Below, piece after piece: positions 34,244-43,515 of a DNA stretch of 64,000 nt. The DNA comes from an uncultured Desulfovibrio sp. (GTDB lineage: Bacteria; Desulfobacterota; Desulfovibrionia; Desulfovibrionales; Desulfovibrionaceae): the NCBI GenBank assembly GCA_937926875.1, contig CALBAX010000134.1:229122-293121 (forward strand). Direction: 5' to 3'. A program made the position numbers and the translations under genes. The notes under the pieces are model-generated. The model did no database searches and was not told the DNA's origin. It saw nothing but the letters and a program-made list of their open reading frames with translations. Numbering within the stretch: the stretch's first letter is position 1; every line of letters starts with the position of its first letter.

Positions 34244-34669
34244 ATGTCCCCTGAAGAAAACAAAGCTGTCGTCAAAAAGTTCTACCAGCTCATCGAAGAG
34301 AACAACTACGATGCGCTGAAGGAGCTGTGTCACCCTGATTTCCGTTTCTACTCCCAGATAGACCATCCTCTTTCGGCCGATGAGTTCATCCGGCAGGAAA
34401 AGAACCATATGGACGCCTGCCCGGGCTTTACCATGCGCATCCACAACATGTTCGCGGAGGGTGACAAGGTGGCCTGCTATCTGGTCTATGAAGGGGTCCA
34501 CACCAGACCTTTTCTCGGCCTTCCGCCCACGAACAAAAAAGTGCGCTTTTCCCTGATGTTCATGATCACCCTCAAGGACGGAAAATTCCTTGAGAAACGG
34601 GCCCACTATGACGGCGCCGACATTCTGAGGCAGCACGGGATGGACATTTTGTGCCCGTCACTCGTGTAG
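34244..34669 (+). CDS. SnoaL-like / ester-cyclase-type NTF2-fold protein
   Basis: The 141-residue protein has the NTF2-like cone-fold pattern: NKAVVKKFYQLIEENNYDALKELCHPDFRFYS, GFTMRIHNMFAEGDKVACYLVYEGVHTRPFLGLPPT and FSLMFMITLKDGKFLEKRAHYD. Such proteins are small soluble enzymes or binding proteins with many substrates; none can be assigned here. The start at 34244 has aaggag. It is first behind the MerR operator and is followed 58 bp later by psd. Confidence 0.8.
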   Translation: MSPEENKAVVKKFYQLIEENNYDALKELCHPDFRFYSQIDHPLSADEFIRQEKNHMDACPGFTMRIHNMFAEGDKVACYLVYEGVHTRPFLGLPPTNKKVRFSLMFMITLKDGKFLEKRAHYDGADILRQHGMDILCPSLV

Positions 34670-34727
34670 CCTGACTGCGGGAGGCCTCCCTGCCCGCGCA
34701 TGGAGGCCTCCCCCCGGAGACATGCTC

Positions 34728-35444
34728 ATGAAACATCCCCAAGCCGGCATATGCAGGGAAGGTTGCCCCTTCCTCGCTCTCGTCGCGTTCAGCGCGCTCC
34801 TGTTCGCCCTCCTGGGGCTCTGGCTCCCGGCCCTGACCTTCCTGCTCGTGCTCTGGCTGTCCAGCCATTTTTTCCGTGATCCTGAACGGGTCAGCCCACA
34901 AGAGGAGCACTGCGCCCTCAGTCCGGCCGACGGCAGGATCGTGCGCATCGAGCAGGCCGACGAACCGTTCACGGGAAAGCGGCTCACCTGCATCAGCATC
35001 TTCATGAACCTGTTTGACGTGCACGTGAACCGGATGCCGGTCGATGCCCGCATCGAAGGCATCCGCTATTACCCCGGCAAATTCTTCAGCGCGTCCCTGG
35101 ACAAGGCCTCCCGGGATAACGAACGCTGCGCCTATGCCCTGAAGACCGATGACGGGGACTTCGTCATGGTGCAGATCGCGGGCCTCATAGCCCGGCGCAT
35201 CGTCAGTTATGCGGAGAGAGGCGATATGGGTAAAAAAGGGGAACGTATCGGCATGATCAAGTTCGGCTCCCGTGTCGATCTTTACCTTCCTCCGAACTAC
35301 GCGCCCCGTGTCGCGGTGGGACAGAAGGTCTTCGCCGGTCAAAGCATCGTGGCAGTACGCCAACAGCCTTGCAGCCCTCTGCCCTCGGAAGACAGGAAAG
35401 GGAGCCCTTCCCCCGAGAGTCTGTTTGCCAAAGGAGCGGAATAA
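34728..35444 (+). CDS. psd: Phosphatidylserine decarboxylase (short, archaeal-type)
   Basis: The 238-residue protein is the short Psd form. A hydrophobic N-terminal segment (about 17-47) is followed by FFRDPERVSP, LSPADGRIVRIEQ, SIFMNLFDVHVNRMPV, ISYPGKF-like YYPGKFF, and the self-cleavage site FGSRVDLYLP (Gly180-Ser181; the serine becomes the pyruvoyl group). It decarboxylates phosphatidylserine to phosphatidylethanolamine in the membrane. The tail after about 205 is Ser/Pro-rich. ATG 34728 is preferred over 34722 because ggaga at 34716 is correctly spaced for it. It probably shares the MerR-controlled transcript. Confidence 0.88.
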   Translation: MKHPQAGICREGCPFLALVAFSALLFALLGLWLPALTFLLVLWLSSHFFRDPERVSPQEEHCALSPADGRIVRIEQADEPFTGKRLTCISIFMNLFDVHVNRMPVDARIEGIRYYPGKFFSASLDKASRDNERCAYALKTDDGDFVMVQIAGLIARRIVSYAERGDMGKKGERIGMIKFGSRVDLYLPPNYAPRVAVGQKVFAGQSIVAVRQQPCSPLPSEDRKGSPSPESLFAKGAE

Positions 35445-35793
35445 AAGCCCCGACGTGTGATCCGCATGGTATCGACACGCCGGGCCCCTGCCGTTCCTCA
35501 CGACATCATTGATGCCGGACACGGCAGCATGAGGAGCGCAGGCAGGGAGTTTATCCACCCCATGGCGCATGGTCTTCCCGCCAAGGAGAGGCCACAAAAA
35601 AGGACGCCGGGTATATCCGACGTCCTTTTTTATTTCTGTGGTCCGGGGCAGGAGAGCATCAGACGATGCCCGTCACCTCATGACGGATCGGCCGGTCTTC
35701 CGGCCTTTGTCCAAAGATGCCCGGGGCTTGCCCGCGCTATCGGGAAGCAGGCAAAAATGGCGGCCCCGCCTCATAAAATGCTTGGGTACGGGA
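35445..35793. other. Intergenic region between psd and the exported protein
   Basis: The 349-bp gap between two converging genes contains the bidirectional terminator at 35595-35631. The rest shows no coding sequence or repeat that I can identify. Confidence 0.4.
35595..35631. terminator. Bidirectional rho-independent terminator
   Basis: The hairpin has an A-run leading in and a T-run leading out (stem built on aaaaaaggacg and cgtcctttttt, loop gtatat). It can end psd transcription and the converging exported-protein/obgE transcripts. Confidence 0.85.
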
Positions 35794-36219
35794 CTACTTG
35801 TAGAACTCCAGCGAGTCCACGATGCCCTGCAGGGCGGGATGGCCGGTGCGGCCCACGATGCTGGCCACGCCGTGCATGCCGTCGAAAGTCCAGAGGCAGA
35901 CCTCCAGCGGCAGGTCGCCCGCCATGCCCTTGAGGCCGTAATAATTGCCGTTCTGCGCCACACGGGCGGCGTGCAGCTTCTGCTCGTAATCGGCCGCCAG
36001 CTGTTCCGGGGTCATGGTCCCGCTGGCGGCGGTGACGATGGTGACGCTCACGGATTTGTCCGGGGCCACCAGCACCACGCCTTCGCTCACGTCCGGCACG
36101 GCGGCCACGGTCCAGCCCTCGGGGGCGACCACGCGGAAGGTCTGCTTCTCCACAGGGGCGGCCAGCGCCGTGGCGCACAGGGCCAGCAGCAGGAGGCAGG
36201 ACAGAAGGATATGTTTCAT
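35794..36219 (-). CDS. Small exported protein of unknown function
   Basis: The 141-residue protein has a signal peptide (MKHILLSCLLLLALCATALA). The mature part is about 120 residues: FRVVAPEGWTVAAVPDVSEGVVLVAPDKSVSVTIVT, TMTPEQLAADYEQKLHA, then a beta-rich end with GHPALQGIVDSLEF. The pattern resembles small periplasmic proteins with a PsbP/Mog1-like fold, but this is only an impression. The ATG at 36219 has a ggaggag site. It follows obgE by 81 bp on the same strand, so it is probably the last gene of the rplU-rpmA-obgE transcript. Confidence 0.6.
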   Translation of the reverse strand: MKHILLSCLLLLALCATALAAPVEKQTFRVVAPEGWTVAAVPDVSEGVVLVAPDKSVSVTIVTAASGTMTPEQLAADYEQKLHAARVAQNGNYYGLKGMAGDLPLEVCLWTFDGMHGVASIVGRTGHPALQGIVDSLEFYK

Positions 36220-36300
36220 GCTTCTCCTCCTGAGCGACGAGAAACGGGGCAGGAGCGCGGCCTGCCGGGCGGCAGCCCCGGCGTCCCCGCCCCGCACGCA

Positions 36301-37404
<1,104 letters not shown>

Positions 37405-37486
37405 GAGACATCTCCCGGGTGTCGCCACCCTGATCTTCGGGACGCCTTGCGGGCGCACCGCAGGCCGCAGGGGCCTGAAAAAAGCA

Positions 37487-37524
37487 AAAAAGGGAAGAAG
37501 CCCTGCGGCCTCTTCCCTTCAAAA
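37487..37524 (-). terminator. Terminator or attenuator behind rpmA
   Basis: On the minus strand aagggaagaggcc pairs with ggcttcttccctt around a small loop and is followed by six Ts. It sits between rpmA and obgE, so it may lower obgE expression relative to the ribosomal genes. Confidence 0.75.
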
Positions 37525-37543
37525 ATCACGCCTTGCCGCGCCG

Positions 37544-37816
37544 TTATTCGGCAACGGGGGCTTCCACATGCACGCGGGTGAGCACGCGACGCTTGCGGAT
37601 GTACTTTTCAAAACGCACCACGCCGTCGACCTTGGCGAACAGGGTGTAGTCCCTGCCCATGCCCACGTTGGTGCCGGGATAGATCTTGGTGCCGAGCTGA
37701 CGCACGATGATGTTGCCAGCCAGCACGTTCTGGCCGCCAAAACGCTTCACGCCGCGTCTTTGGCCCGCACTGTCGCGGCCGTTACGCGAAGAGCCGCCTG
37801 CTTTCTTATGAGCCAT
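37544..37816 (-). CDS. rpmA: Ribosomal protein bL27
   Basis: The 90-residue protein starts MAHKKAGGSSRNGRDS and has the bL27 signature RFGGQNVLAGNIIVRQLGTKIYPG, which reaches the peptidyl-transferase centre through its N-terminus. The order rplU-rpmA-obgE is the standard one. The aaggag site precedes the ATG at 37816. Confidence 0.97.
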   Translation of the reverse strand: MAHKKAGGSSRNGRDSAGQRRGVKRFGGQNVLAGNIIVRQLGTKIYPGTNVGMGRDYTLFAKVDGVVRFEKYIRKRRVLTRVHVEAPVAE

Positions 37817-37872
37817 GGTATACTCCTTACAAGGCAGATTGCCGTGCGTCCCCGCAGGGACACGCCGCCAAG

Positions 37873-38181
37873 CTAGCCGTTAATGCTTTTGACGCGGATG
37901 GTGGTGCAGTCCTGACGATGACCGCGCAGCTTGCGCGAGTCGTTACGGCGCCAGCGCTTGAACACCATGACCTTGGCACCGCGGCCCTGTTCCACCACTT
38001 CGGCGGTCACGGCAGCGTTTTCCACATAGGGAGCGCCCACTTTCACATCGGCGCCGCCAAGCATCAGCACCTTGTCCAGCTTGATTTCGCTGCCGGCTTC
38101 GCCAGCGAGCTTTTCCACAACGATCTTGGAACCTTCTTCGACGCGGTACTGTTTGCCGCCCGTTTCAATGATAGCGTACAT
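37873..38181 (-). CDS. rplU: Ribosomal protein bL21
   Basis: The 102-residue protein MYAIIETGGKQYRVEEG... ends with the bL21 signature RKLRGHRQDCTTIRVKSI. It is the first gene of the operon; the start ATG at 38181 follows a ggaggt site. Confidence 0.97.
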   Translation of the reverse strand: MYAIIETGGKQYRVEEGSKIVVEKLAGEAGSEIKLDKVLMLGGADVKVGAPYVENAAVTAEVVEQGRGAKVMVFKRWRRNDSRKLRGHRQDCTTIRVKSING

Positions 38182-38210
38182 GCTCTTAAACCTCCGAAAA
38201 GAGAGAGGCC

Positions 38211-38239
38211 TGTTTGCCTCATGCTGCAAGAAAAGTCAA
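38211..38239 (-). promoter_or_regulatory. Candidate promoter of rplU-rpmA-obgE
   Basis: On the minus strand a ttgact -35 box lies at 38239-38234, about 55 bp before the rplU start. The -10 at 17-bp spacing is poor (caaaca), so this is a tentative call. Confidence 0.3.
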
Positions 38240-38548
38240 GTGATTTTTGTTCTTGGCCGCGCCACAGGCCACGCATCCTGTGGTGGGACGCGCGGTAGTC
38301 GGGGCCAGACAGAGGCGTAGGCCAGTTGCGTTGCATAGCACAGGAATGACCGGGAGGCAATGCTTTTTTGCCTGCCGCCGCTTTTTTTCCGCGCCGGGCG
38401 CGCTTTTGCCGGCGCGGGAGGGCGCGGGAGCAGCGTCCCGCCGCCCTTCCCGTACATTGCCAGCCCGGGGCAAAGCCGCTACAAGAAAGGTCATCGTGCC
38501 GCCGGCCACTCCGGCCTGCTCCCCGCCACTCCAACCCCCTGCCCTGCC

Positions 38549-40084
38549 ATGACCGACGAGATCGTTTGCCGCATCGACGCCCTGAGCCACGACGGCCGCG
38601 GCCTGCACCGCCCCGAGGACGGAGGGCCTGTCATTTTCGTCGCAGGCTCCCTGCCCGGCCAGACGGTACGGGCCCGCATCATCCGCCGCCAGAAACGCTT
38701 CTGGGAGGCCCAGCGCACGGCGGTGCTGGAAGACGTGGTCCTGGCGGCGGACATCTGCCCCCACGGCGAGGATTGCGGCGGCTGCCCCTGGCAGCGCCTG
38801 CCCTATGCGGCCCAGCTGCGCTGGAAAGGCCAGCTGGTGCGCGATGCCCTGGAGCGCATCGGCGGCCTGGGCCGCGATGCCACCCTGCCCCTGCGGCCCG
38901 CTCTGGGCTCCCCGGAACAGCGGGCCTTCCGCAACAAGATGGAATTCGCCTTCGGCCCTGCCGACGGCGGCCTGTGCCTGGGCCTGAGACGGCGCGGCGG
39001 CCTGCAGGTGCTGCCGGTGCCCGGCTGCGCCCTGCTGCCCGGCGAGGGGCTGGAGCTGGTCACGGCCTGCGCCGGCCTGGCCGCCCGCAGCGGCCTGCCT
39101 GCCTATGTGCCGCCGCGCAGCGCCGCCGAGGAAGGACGCCTGCGGCCCCGTGCGGACAAGGGGCGCGGACGCCGTCCCCGGCGGGAACGTCCCGGTACGG
39201 GAGACTGCGGCTTCTGGCGTTTCCTCGTGGTGCGCTGCGGCTGGCCCGATCCCGCTCCGGCACAGGCCGCCACGGACGATGCTCCGGGGCGCCGCTGGTG
39301 GCTCACCTGCGTCACCAGTCCCGGCACGGCGGAACAGCGCCGTACGGTGGCCCGCGTGGGCCGGGAGCTGCTGGATGCCTTCCCGTGCGTCCAGGCCTTC
39401 GTCCATGAGGAGCGCGCCGCCCCCGACGCCCTGGTGGCCGGAGAGCGGCGCGTGCTCTGTCTCGACCGCCGGGGCGAGGCCCTGCCGGAGGACGAAGCCC
39501 CGCTGTATCTGCCTCTGGGCGGCCGCTGGTTCGGCCTCGACCCTGCTTCTTTTTTCCAGGTCAACAGCCGGGCCGCCGAATTGCTGGCCGCCACGGCCGT
39601 GGAGCTGCTCCTTTCCCCCCGGCCGGATATGACGCCCCGCCGTCTGCTGGACGTCTATTGCGGCGCGGGCGCTCCGGGCCTGCTGGCCGCGGGGCATTTC
39701 GAAGACGTGCTGGGCATGGAGTACGACCGCCGCGCCGTGCTCCTGGCGGAGCGCAATGCCCGCCGCTTCGGCTTCGGCCACTGCCGCTACGGGGCCGGGG
39801 ACGCCGCCCGCCTGCTGACGGCCCTGGCCCGCAAGCACGGGCCCGGCCACTGGGATCATGCCCTGCTGGACCCGCCGCGCGGCGGCGTGGCCCCGGAAGC
39901 CCTGGCGGCCCTGCTCCATCTGGCGCCGGAGCGCCTGGTCTACATCTCGTGCAACCCGGCCACCCTGGCCCGCGATGCCCGGGCACTGTCCGCCCGGTAT
40001 GAGCTGGTGCAGGTGACGCCCCTGGACCTCTTCCCCCACAGCCCGCACGTGGAAAGCGTGAGCTGCTGGCAGCGCCGTGCCTGA
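38549..40084 (+). CDS. rlmD: 23S rRNA m5U methyltransferase (RlmD/TrmA family)
   Basis: The 511-residue protein has a short TRAM-like N-terminus (VCRIDALSHDGRGLHR...VFVAGSLPGQTVRARI), the iron-sulfur cysteines CPHGEDCGGCPWQRL (residues about 70-84), and a C-terminal SAM domain with DVYCGAGAPGLLAA, DPPRGGV, and the catalytic cysteine in ISCNPATLARD. A low-complexity basic insert around residue 200 (RGRRPRRERP) is unusual. It methylates a uridine in 23S rRNA; the exact position is inferred from the family. It diverges from rplU (367 bp between the starts). Confidence 0.88.
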   Translation: MTDEIVCRIDALSHDGRGLHRPEDGGPVIFVAGSLPGQTVRARIIRRQKRFWEAQRTAVLEDVVLAADICPHGEDCGGCPWQRLPYAAQLRWKGQLVRDALERIGGLGRDATLPLRPALGSPEQRAFRNKMEFAFGPADGGLCLGLRRRGGLQVLPVPGCALLPGEGLELVTACAGLAARSGLPAYVPPRSAAEEGRLRPRADKGRGRRPRRERPGTGDCGFWRFLVVRCGWPDPAPAQAATDDAPGRRWWLTCVTSPGTAEQRRTVARVGRELLDAFPCVQAFVHEERAAPDALVAGERRVLCLDRRGEALPEDEAPLYLPLGGRWFGLDPASFFQVNSRAAELLAATAVELLLSPRPDMTPRRLLDVYCGAGAPGLLAAGHFEDVLGMEYDRRAVLLAERNARRFGFGHCRYGAGDAARLLTALARKHGPGHWDHALLDPPRGGVAPEALAALLHLAPERLVYISCNPATLARDARALSARYELVQVTPLDLFPHSPHVESVSCWQRRA

Positions 40085-40257
40085 GGAAAAAGCCTTTTCT
40101 GGCGTCCGCGCGGTACGGATTTTTGACGCTTGCGGGATTTTCGATCCTTTTTATAAAATATGTCAGATACTTAAAAAACATCTTCTTTTTCAGTAAGATA
40201 GAAGATCGCAGCGTGATCCTTTACGGACGGGGAGCCGGTGTAAATCCACAAATTGCA

Positions 40258-40286
40258 TTGACGCAGCGATGCCATTGTGATAATTT
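40258..40286 (+). promoter_or_regulatory. Candidate promoter of the F0 ATP synthase operon
   Basis: ttgacg (40258-40263) and taattt (40281-40286) have a 17-bp spacer, about 83 bp before the first start codon. The surrounding 40130-40300 is AT-rich. The -10 overlaps a sequence resembling half of a Rex site (ttgtga at 40275-40280). Confidence 0.5.
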
Positions 40287-40368
40287 GTACATTGACACGG
40301 CTTCAGGGGCTCCAAACGATCTTGCGGCCCTCACCCGCCCGTCATCACAGCCAGAGGCAGGAGAAAAC

Positions 40369-40845
40369 GTGTCACTGAAGGACATTTTCAAACAGCAGAG
40401 CAAGGGCATGGAATCCCTTGCCACCACGGGCACCATCGGCATGCATATGGTGAGCGGCCCGCTGGTGGGTTTCGCCATAGGCTACGGACTCGACGCCTGG
40501 CTGGAGACGGGTCCCTGGCTGAAGCTGGTCTTCCTGGTCATCGGGATCATCGCCGGTTTCATGAACGTCTATGAGGATACCCAGCGTCTGCTGCGCAAGA
40601 TGTCCCGCGAAGAAGAACAAAAACGTGCCGAAGCCCTGGCCGACAGGCCGGAACGCGTCACGGTGAAGAAAAAAACGGTCGTCCCGGACAGCATCGCCCG
40701 GGCCTGCGCGGCAGAGACCGCCGCCGTCAGCCGCGAAACCGGCGGCAAGGCCCCCACGGCGCAGCTGCGCAACGGTGCGACCGGCCCGGAAGCCCCCGGG
40801 GGCGACGGCACGAAGACCGGCGGTCACGACCGCAATGACGGATAA
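40369..40845 (+). CDS. AtpZ/AtpI-type F0 accessory membrane protein
   Basis: The protein is 158 residues from the GTG at 40369 (gcaggag leader). Two membrane helices with the family pattern SGPLVGFAIGYGLDAWLETGPWLKLVFLVIGIIAGFMNVYEDTQRLL identify it as the AtpZ-like group that helps F0 assembly. The C-terminal half (about 80-158) is charged and likely disordered, an extension over the family. It overlaps the next gene by one base (taatg). Confidence 0.85.
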   Translation: MSLKDIFKQQSKGMESLATTGTIGMHMVSGPLVGFAIGYGLDAWLETGPWLKLVFLVIGIIAGFMNVYEDTQRLLRKMSREEEQKRAEALADRPERVTVKKKTVVPDSIARACAAETAAVSRETGGKAPTAQLRNGATGPEAPGGDGTKTGGHDRNDG

Positions 40846-41273
40846 TGTTAGGACCCTTGCTGAAAGATATTGACAACTGGCTCTGGCGTCGGGGTATAAG
40901 TCATCCGGTCATTCTGCCGCTGGTGCGGAACCTGATTTTGTTTACCGGCATCTGCCTTGGGATGGGCGGCGTCGGTTACGCGCACATGCCCGGCCTGTTC
41001 TGGTTCGGCGTGGGCGCGGCAATGATAACCTGGACTTTTTGGGGATTGGCCCGCTTTTTCTTGCGGCAGCCCCTTGGTGAATACAGTACGGCGTTCCTGC
41101 GCGTGGTGCTCTTGCGCTGGGGAGGCAGACTGGCCGTACTGGCCGTGGTGACCTATGTGGCCCTTGCAGTGTGCGGGGCGCCGCTGACGGCCCTGCTGGG
41201 AGGGTTGGCCGCCGCCACGGCATTGGCGCTCATTACCTACGCGTGGGCAAGCCGCGCGGCCGGAAAGCGCTAG
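40845..41273 (+). CDS. atpI: ATP synthase subunit I-like membrane protein
   Basis: The 142-residue protein has four hydrophobic segments, matching the second AtpI-like protein found ahead of atpB in these bacteria. Its position, one-base overlap and membrane layout suggest a role in assembling the c ring or in ion supply to F0. Sequence conservation in this family is low, so the identity rests mainly on context. Confidence 0.7.
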   Translation: MLGPLLKDIDNWLWRRGISHPVILPLVRNLILFTGICLGMGGVGYAHMPGLFWFGVGAAMITWTFWGLARFFLRQPLGEYSTAFLRVVLLRWGGRLAVLAVVTYVALAVCGAPLTALLGGLAAATALALITYAWASRAAGKR

Positions 41274-41313
41274 CGCCGGATTTTTCACCTTAACCGAGCA
41301 GGAGGCATGTCTC

Positions 41314-42018
41314 ATGGCTGGTGGTTTGCCGCATCCGGTATTACTCTCCACGTTCTGCAACATGGACCAGATCACGATCGGCGGACAGGTGGTGGAATTC
41401 AAACATGTCTTCTACTCCTGGGTCTGTATGGCCGTGCTCTTCGTGGTGGCCTATCTCGTGCGCCGTCGCCTGACCCTGGTGCCCGGAGGCATGCAGAACT
41501 TCTTTGAAGCTCTCATCGACACCATCGAGAACTTCATCTGCAACACGATGGGCGAGGCCGGCCGCCGCTTCGTGCCGCTGCTGGCCGGCATGTTCATCTA
41601 CATTTTCGGCATGAACCTGCTGGGCCTGATCCCCGGCTTCGACGCCCCCACGGCCAACCTGAACACCACCGTGAGCATGGCCCTGTTCGTGCTCGTGTTC
41701 TACAACGCCCTGGGCATCATCCGCTGGAAGGCGCACTACGTGCACCACTTCACCGGGCCCTCCAAGTTCCTCATCCCGCTGATGTTCCCCCTGGAGATCG
41801 TGTCGCACCTGTCGCGTCCCGTCTCTCTGTCTCTCCGTCTTTTCGGCAACATCCGCGGCGAAGAAATCGTTATGGTGCTCTTCTTCATCATGGCTCCCAT
41901 CCTGGGCACCATCCCGATCTACGCCCTGTTCCTGCTGGGCAAGACCATGCAGGCCTTCGTGTTCTTCATGCTGACCATGTTCTACATCAAGGGCGCCATC
42001 GAGGCCCCGGAACATTAG
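41314..42018 (+). CDS. atpB: ATP synthase F0 subunit a
   Basis: The 234-residue protein has five or six membrane helices. The essential arginine is in LSLRLFGNIRGEE (helix 4), with the conserved Asn/Gln-bearing last helix (LLGKTMQAFVFFMLTMFYIKGAIE). It forms the ion half-channels facing the c ring. The operon holds only the membrane part (Z/I, I, a, c); b and the F1 subunits are not in the window, as in Desulfovibrio species where F1 is encoded elsewhere. Confidence 0.96.
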   Translation: MAGGLPHPVLLSTFCNMDQITIGGQVVEFKHVFYSWVCMAVLFVVAYLVRRRLTLVPGGMQNFFEALIDTIENFICNTMGEAGRRFVPLLAGMFIYIFGMNLLGLIPGFDAPTANLNTTVSMALFVLVFYNALGIIRWKAHYVHHFTGPSKFLIPLMFPLEIVSHLSRPVSLSLRLFGNIRGEEIVMVLFFIMAPILGTIPIYALFLLGKTMQAFVFFMLTMFYIKGAIEAPEH

Positions 42019-42105
42019 CCAGCCCGCTGCCCTTGCGGCAGCCCCGAATATGTGGGGAATGGTCGGAAACGACCCAACTTATACAAACTGTTGAAGGAGT
42101 GTCAC

Positions 42106-42429
42106 ATGCGCAAACTTCTGATGATCGCCCTGAACACCGTGGCCCTGCTGGGTATGGCTTCCATGGCTTTCGCCGCCAACCAGCTTGATTCCGCTTCCCT
42201 GGGTTACACCTGCCTGGCCGCCGCTCTCGGCATCGGCATCGCCGCTTTCGGTTGCGGTATCGGTATGGGTCTGGGCCTGAAGGGCGCCTGCGAAGGTATC
42301 GCCCGCAACCCCGACGTGAGCGGCAAAGTGACCGGTACCATGATCCTGGCCTTCGCCTTCATCGAATCCCTGGCCATTTACGCCCTGGTCATCAGCTTCA
42401 TCCTGCTGTACGCCAACCCCTATGCGTAG
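42106..42429 (+). CDS. atpE: ATP synthase F0 subunit c, with signal-type leader
   Basis: The 107-residue protein begins with a cleavable-looking signal peptide (MRKLLMIALNTVALLGMASMAFA), then the two-helix hairpin. The ion-binding glutamate is Glu87 in AFIESLAIY. The first helix has the Gly repeat GIGMGLGLKGACEGIARNP. Glu-Ser and Tyr92 resemble sodium-type c subunits, but the glutamine normally needed in helix 1 is Met54, so proton use is more likely. The operon ends at a strong terminator. Confidence 0.95.
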   Translation: MRKLLMIALNTVALLGMASMAFAANQLDSASLGYTCLAAALGIGIAAFGCGIGMGLGLKGACEGIARNPDVSGKVTGTMILAFAFIESLAIYALVISFILLYANPYA

Positions 42430-42454
42430 GCCGTCCAGGCAGTAATGCTGCAAC

Positions 42455-42482
42455 GGGGGGACTTCGGTCCCCCCTTTTTTTT
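42455..42482 (+). terminator. Strong UUCG-loop terminator of the atp operon
   Basis: An eight-bp stem (ggggggac/gtcccccc) closed by a ttcg tetraloop is followed by eight Ts. Confidence 0.9.
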
Positions 42483-42765
42483 CGGCCCGGCGCAGGCCGT
42501 GGCAGGCCGCGATTGTTCGCGCCTTCACGGAGTCATTTCATAACGTAACAAACATCTCTTTTTCCCGCAGTCAGTCCAACTGCGGCTCCTGGAGGGATAT
42601 TCCTGAACTTTTTGAAATATTTTCTAAAATCCATTTTTTTTTCCTCTTCCCCCATTCACACTGCCAGTAGACTGATTATATTGGCATATCATTTCGCCAG
42701 CCCGGACATGCAAGGAATAAAGGTTGTATTTCCGATGCTTGCGGATTTTTTTTTTTTCCAGTAAA

Positions 42766-42799
42766 TTGAAAAACCTAAATTTCACAAAAGCATCACAAG
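42766..42799. promoter_or_regulatory. Possible Rex autoregulatory site
   Basis: The AT-rich leader right before rex contains ttcacaa (42781-42787) and tcacaa (42793-42798), two copies of the Rex half-site, and a loose partner half ttgaaa upstream. No full 18-base palindrome is present, so this is only a candidate. Confidence 0.3.
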
Positions 42800-42817
42800 C
42801 TTGAGCAGGTATTGATT

Positions 42818-43462
42818 ATGCCCACGGAACCCAAAAGCAAACATATCCCCCGCGCCACCATCCAGCGCCTGGCCACCTATGTGCAGGTGCTGGAAAATTT
42901 TGCGCGCGACGGCGTTGAAGTCATCTCCTCCAACCCCCTGGCCGAAGCTTGCGGGGTCAACGGTTCCCAGGTCCGTAAGGACCTGGCATACTTCGGCGAA
43001 TTCGGCATCCGCGGCGTGGGCTATCACATAACGTCCCTTATTGCGGCCATCACCTCTTCCCTGGGGGTCGACCGTGAATGGCGCATGGCACTCGTGGGGG
43101 TCGGCAACCTGGGCAAGGCCATCCTGAACCACGGCGAATTCCGCGCCCGCGGTTTCAACATCGTGGGCATCTTCGACTGCGACCCCTTCAAGATCGGCGA
43201 GATCGTCCACGGGCTGGAGGTGCATTGCACCAAGGACCTCAAGGCCATGGTGGCCGAGCAGAACATCGAGATCGGCATCATCACCACGCCGCCCGAACGT
43301 GCCCAGCGCGCGGCCCAGCACCTGATGGATGCGGGCATCACCTCCATCCTCAATTTCGCCCCGGCGCGCATCAAGACCCCGGATCATGTGCATGTGGAGT
43401 ATGTGGACTTCTTCCATCATCTCTACGCCCTGGCCTTCGATCACACGAGCCAGCACCGCTAG
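42818..43462 (+). CDS. rex: Redox-sensing transcriptional repressor Rex
   Basis: The 214-residue protein has an N-terminal winged helix (IPRATIQRLATYVQVLENF...ISSNPLAEACGVNGSQVRKDLAYFGEFGIRGVGY) and a Rossmann domain with the NAD(H) site VGVGNLGKAIL. It closes with the domain-swapped helix FDH. It senses the NADH/NAD ratio and represses energy genes; the F0 operon beside it is a reported Rex target in related sulfate reducers (family knowledge). The ATG at 42818 is chosen over the TTG two codons earlier. Confidence 0.96.
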   Translation: MPTEPKSKHIPRATIQRLATYVQVLENFARDGVEVISSNPLAEACGVNGSQVRKDLAYFGEFGIRGVGYHITSLIAAITSSLGVDREWRMALVGVGNLGKAILNHGEFRARGFNIVGIFDCDPFKIGEIVHGLEVHCTKDLKAMVAEQNIEIGIITTPPERAQRAAQHLMDAGITSILNFAPARIKTPDHVHVEYVDFFHHLYALAFDHTSQHR

Positions 43463-43484
43463 ACCTCATCCGCGACGACTTTTC

Positions 43485-43515
43485 AGGGGGGACGCCCGCA
43501 GGCGTCTCCCCTTTT
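43485..43515 (+). terminator. Rho-independent terminator of rex
   Basis: A ggggggacgcc/ggcgtctcccc stem with a short cgca loop is followed by ttttg. It lies 22 bp past the rex stop. A second, related G-rich stretch follows. Confidence 0.8.

Noticed and set aside
42680..42700. Sigma-54 promoter before rex (ttggcatatcatttcgcc)
   Set aside because: The spacing between the GG and GC elements is off by one and the -12 element is poor.
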